From NCBI GenBank assembly GCA_003133205.1, contig PKWK01000274.1, positions 1-6,421 on the forward strand: a DNA stretch of 6,421 bases. Reading direction: 5' to 3'. The stretch's first letter is position 1. Every line of letters starts with the position of its first letter. Position numbers and translations under genes: made by a program. The stretch comes from Granulicella sp. Its GTDB lineage: Bacteria; Acidobacteriota; Terriglobia; Terriglobales; Acidobacteriaceae. The notes under the pieces are model-generated. The model saw nothing but the letters and a program-made list of their open reading frames with translations, made no database searches and had not been told where the DNA came from. Of the stretch, positions 6,137 through 6,421 are shown piece after piece.

Positions 6137-6421
6137 CTACGTTGTCTGCTGAAGATGTGATTTCACGATTTCTTCCACTTCTCCAGCCCCCTTGGCATAG
6201 AGCTCCTTTTCATCGGGAGCAAGCTCATACAACAGCTTCAGAAACTCTCCTGCGTGTACACGTTCCTCATCCGCTATGTCCTTGAGGACTGCCGCGGCGA
6301 GTATGTTGTCGGTTGACTCGGCAAGCTGCATATACATCTGAGTCGCTTCGTACTCTGCGGCTACCATAAACCGGATCGCTCTGACGAGTTCCTCGTCCTT
6401 GAGCTTCCTGCCGTTCGCCAA
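6137..6421 (-). CDS. Small ferritin-like protein, encapsulin-cargo type (possibly partial)
   Basis: A 94-residue helical-hairpin protein of the rubrerythrin superfamily. Glu23 (AAEYEA) on the first helix and Glu53/His56 (DEERVHAGEF) on the second form half a diiron site, so two subunits would have to pair. The layout (xEELxxAIRF, LKDIADEERVHAGEFLKLL, then LAPDE and a Glu-rich tail) closely resembles, from memory, the ferritin-like domain at the N-terminus of the Pyrococcus furiosus encapsulin and free-standing cargo ferritins. Such proteins oxidise Fe(II) for storage. No encapsulin gene follows; the next gene downstream is the exported rubrerythrin, and the upstream side is outside the window. 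The first codon at the edge is TTG (6421-6419), so the true start could lie just outside. No signal peptide is visible, implying the cytoplasm. Confidence 0.85.
   Translation of the reverse strand: MANGRKLKDEELVRAIRFMVAAEYEATQMYMQLAESTDNILAAAVLKDIADEERVHAGEFLKLLYELAPDEKELYAKGAGEVEEIVKSHLQQTT

Overview
The window (about 6.4 kb, moderately GC-rich) looks like an accessory region of a Gram-negative soil-type bacterium. The secreted arabinan-degrading lipoprotein, the mobile-element scars and the ferritin-like genes would fit an acidobacterium. That assignment rests on general resemblance only; no rRNA or marker gene is present.

Left part (1-2073): a start-less remnant of an unrecognised gene (44-223) precedes a complete plus-strand gene for a putative surface lipoprotein. 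It has a lipobox, a Gly/Thr linker, a ricin-type beta-trefoil and a GH43 catalytic domain of the endo-1,5-alpha-L-arabinanase type, which suggests pectic arabinan degradation.

Middle (2074-4368): mostly mobile-element debris. A short ORF with one hydrophobic segment (2237 to about 2500) runs into a 5'-truncated IS3-family element. Its OrfB transposase has an intact D-D(35)E triad and a putative right terminal repeat at 3465-3476, but no orfA and no left end are visible. The next roughly 890 bp hold no convincing gene. They contain a 10-bp tandem repeat and four TGGCAG-headed units spaced exactly 23 bp apart, resembling transposase-binding repeats at the end of an IS21- or Tn7-like element.

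Right part (4369-6421), all genes on the minus strand: a small ferritin-like protein of the encapsulin-cargo type (running to the window edge) is followed by a rubrerythrin-type diiron protein with a signal peptide, probably in one transcription unit and suited to iron or peroxide handling. Further downstream is a cofactor-free chloroperoxidase/esterase-type alpha/beta hydrolase that ends at a strong hairpin terminator. Just upstream of the hydrolase, in the same reading frame, is a 40-residue Tat-type signal peptide ending in TAA, with only 16 codons between that stop and the hydrolase ATG. The locus therefore looks like a Tat-exported hydrolase split by one stop codon, with the enzyme now (or also) made in the cytoplasm from its own strong ribosome binding site. 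This is the most unusual feature in the window.
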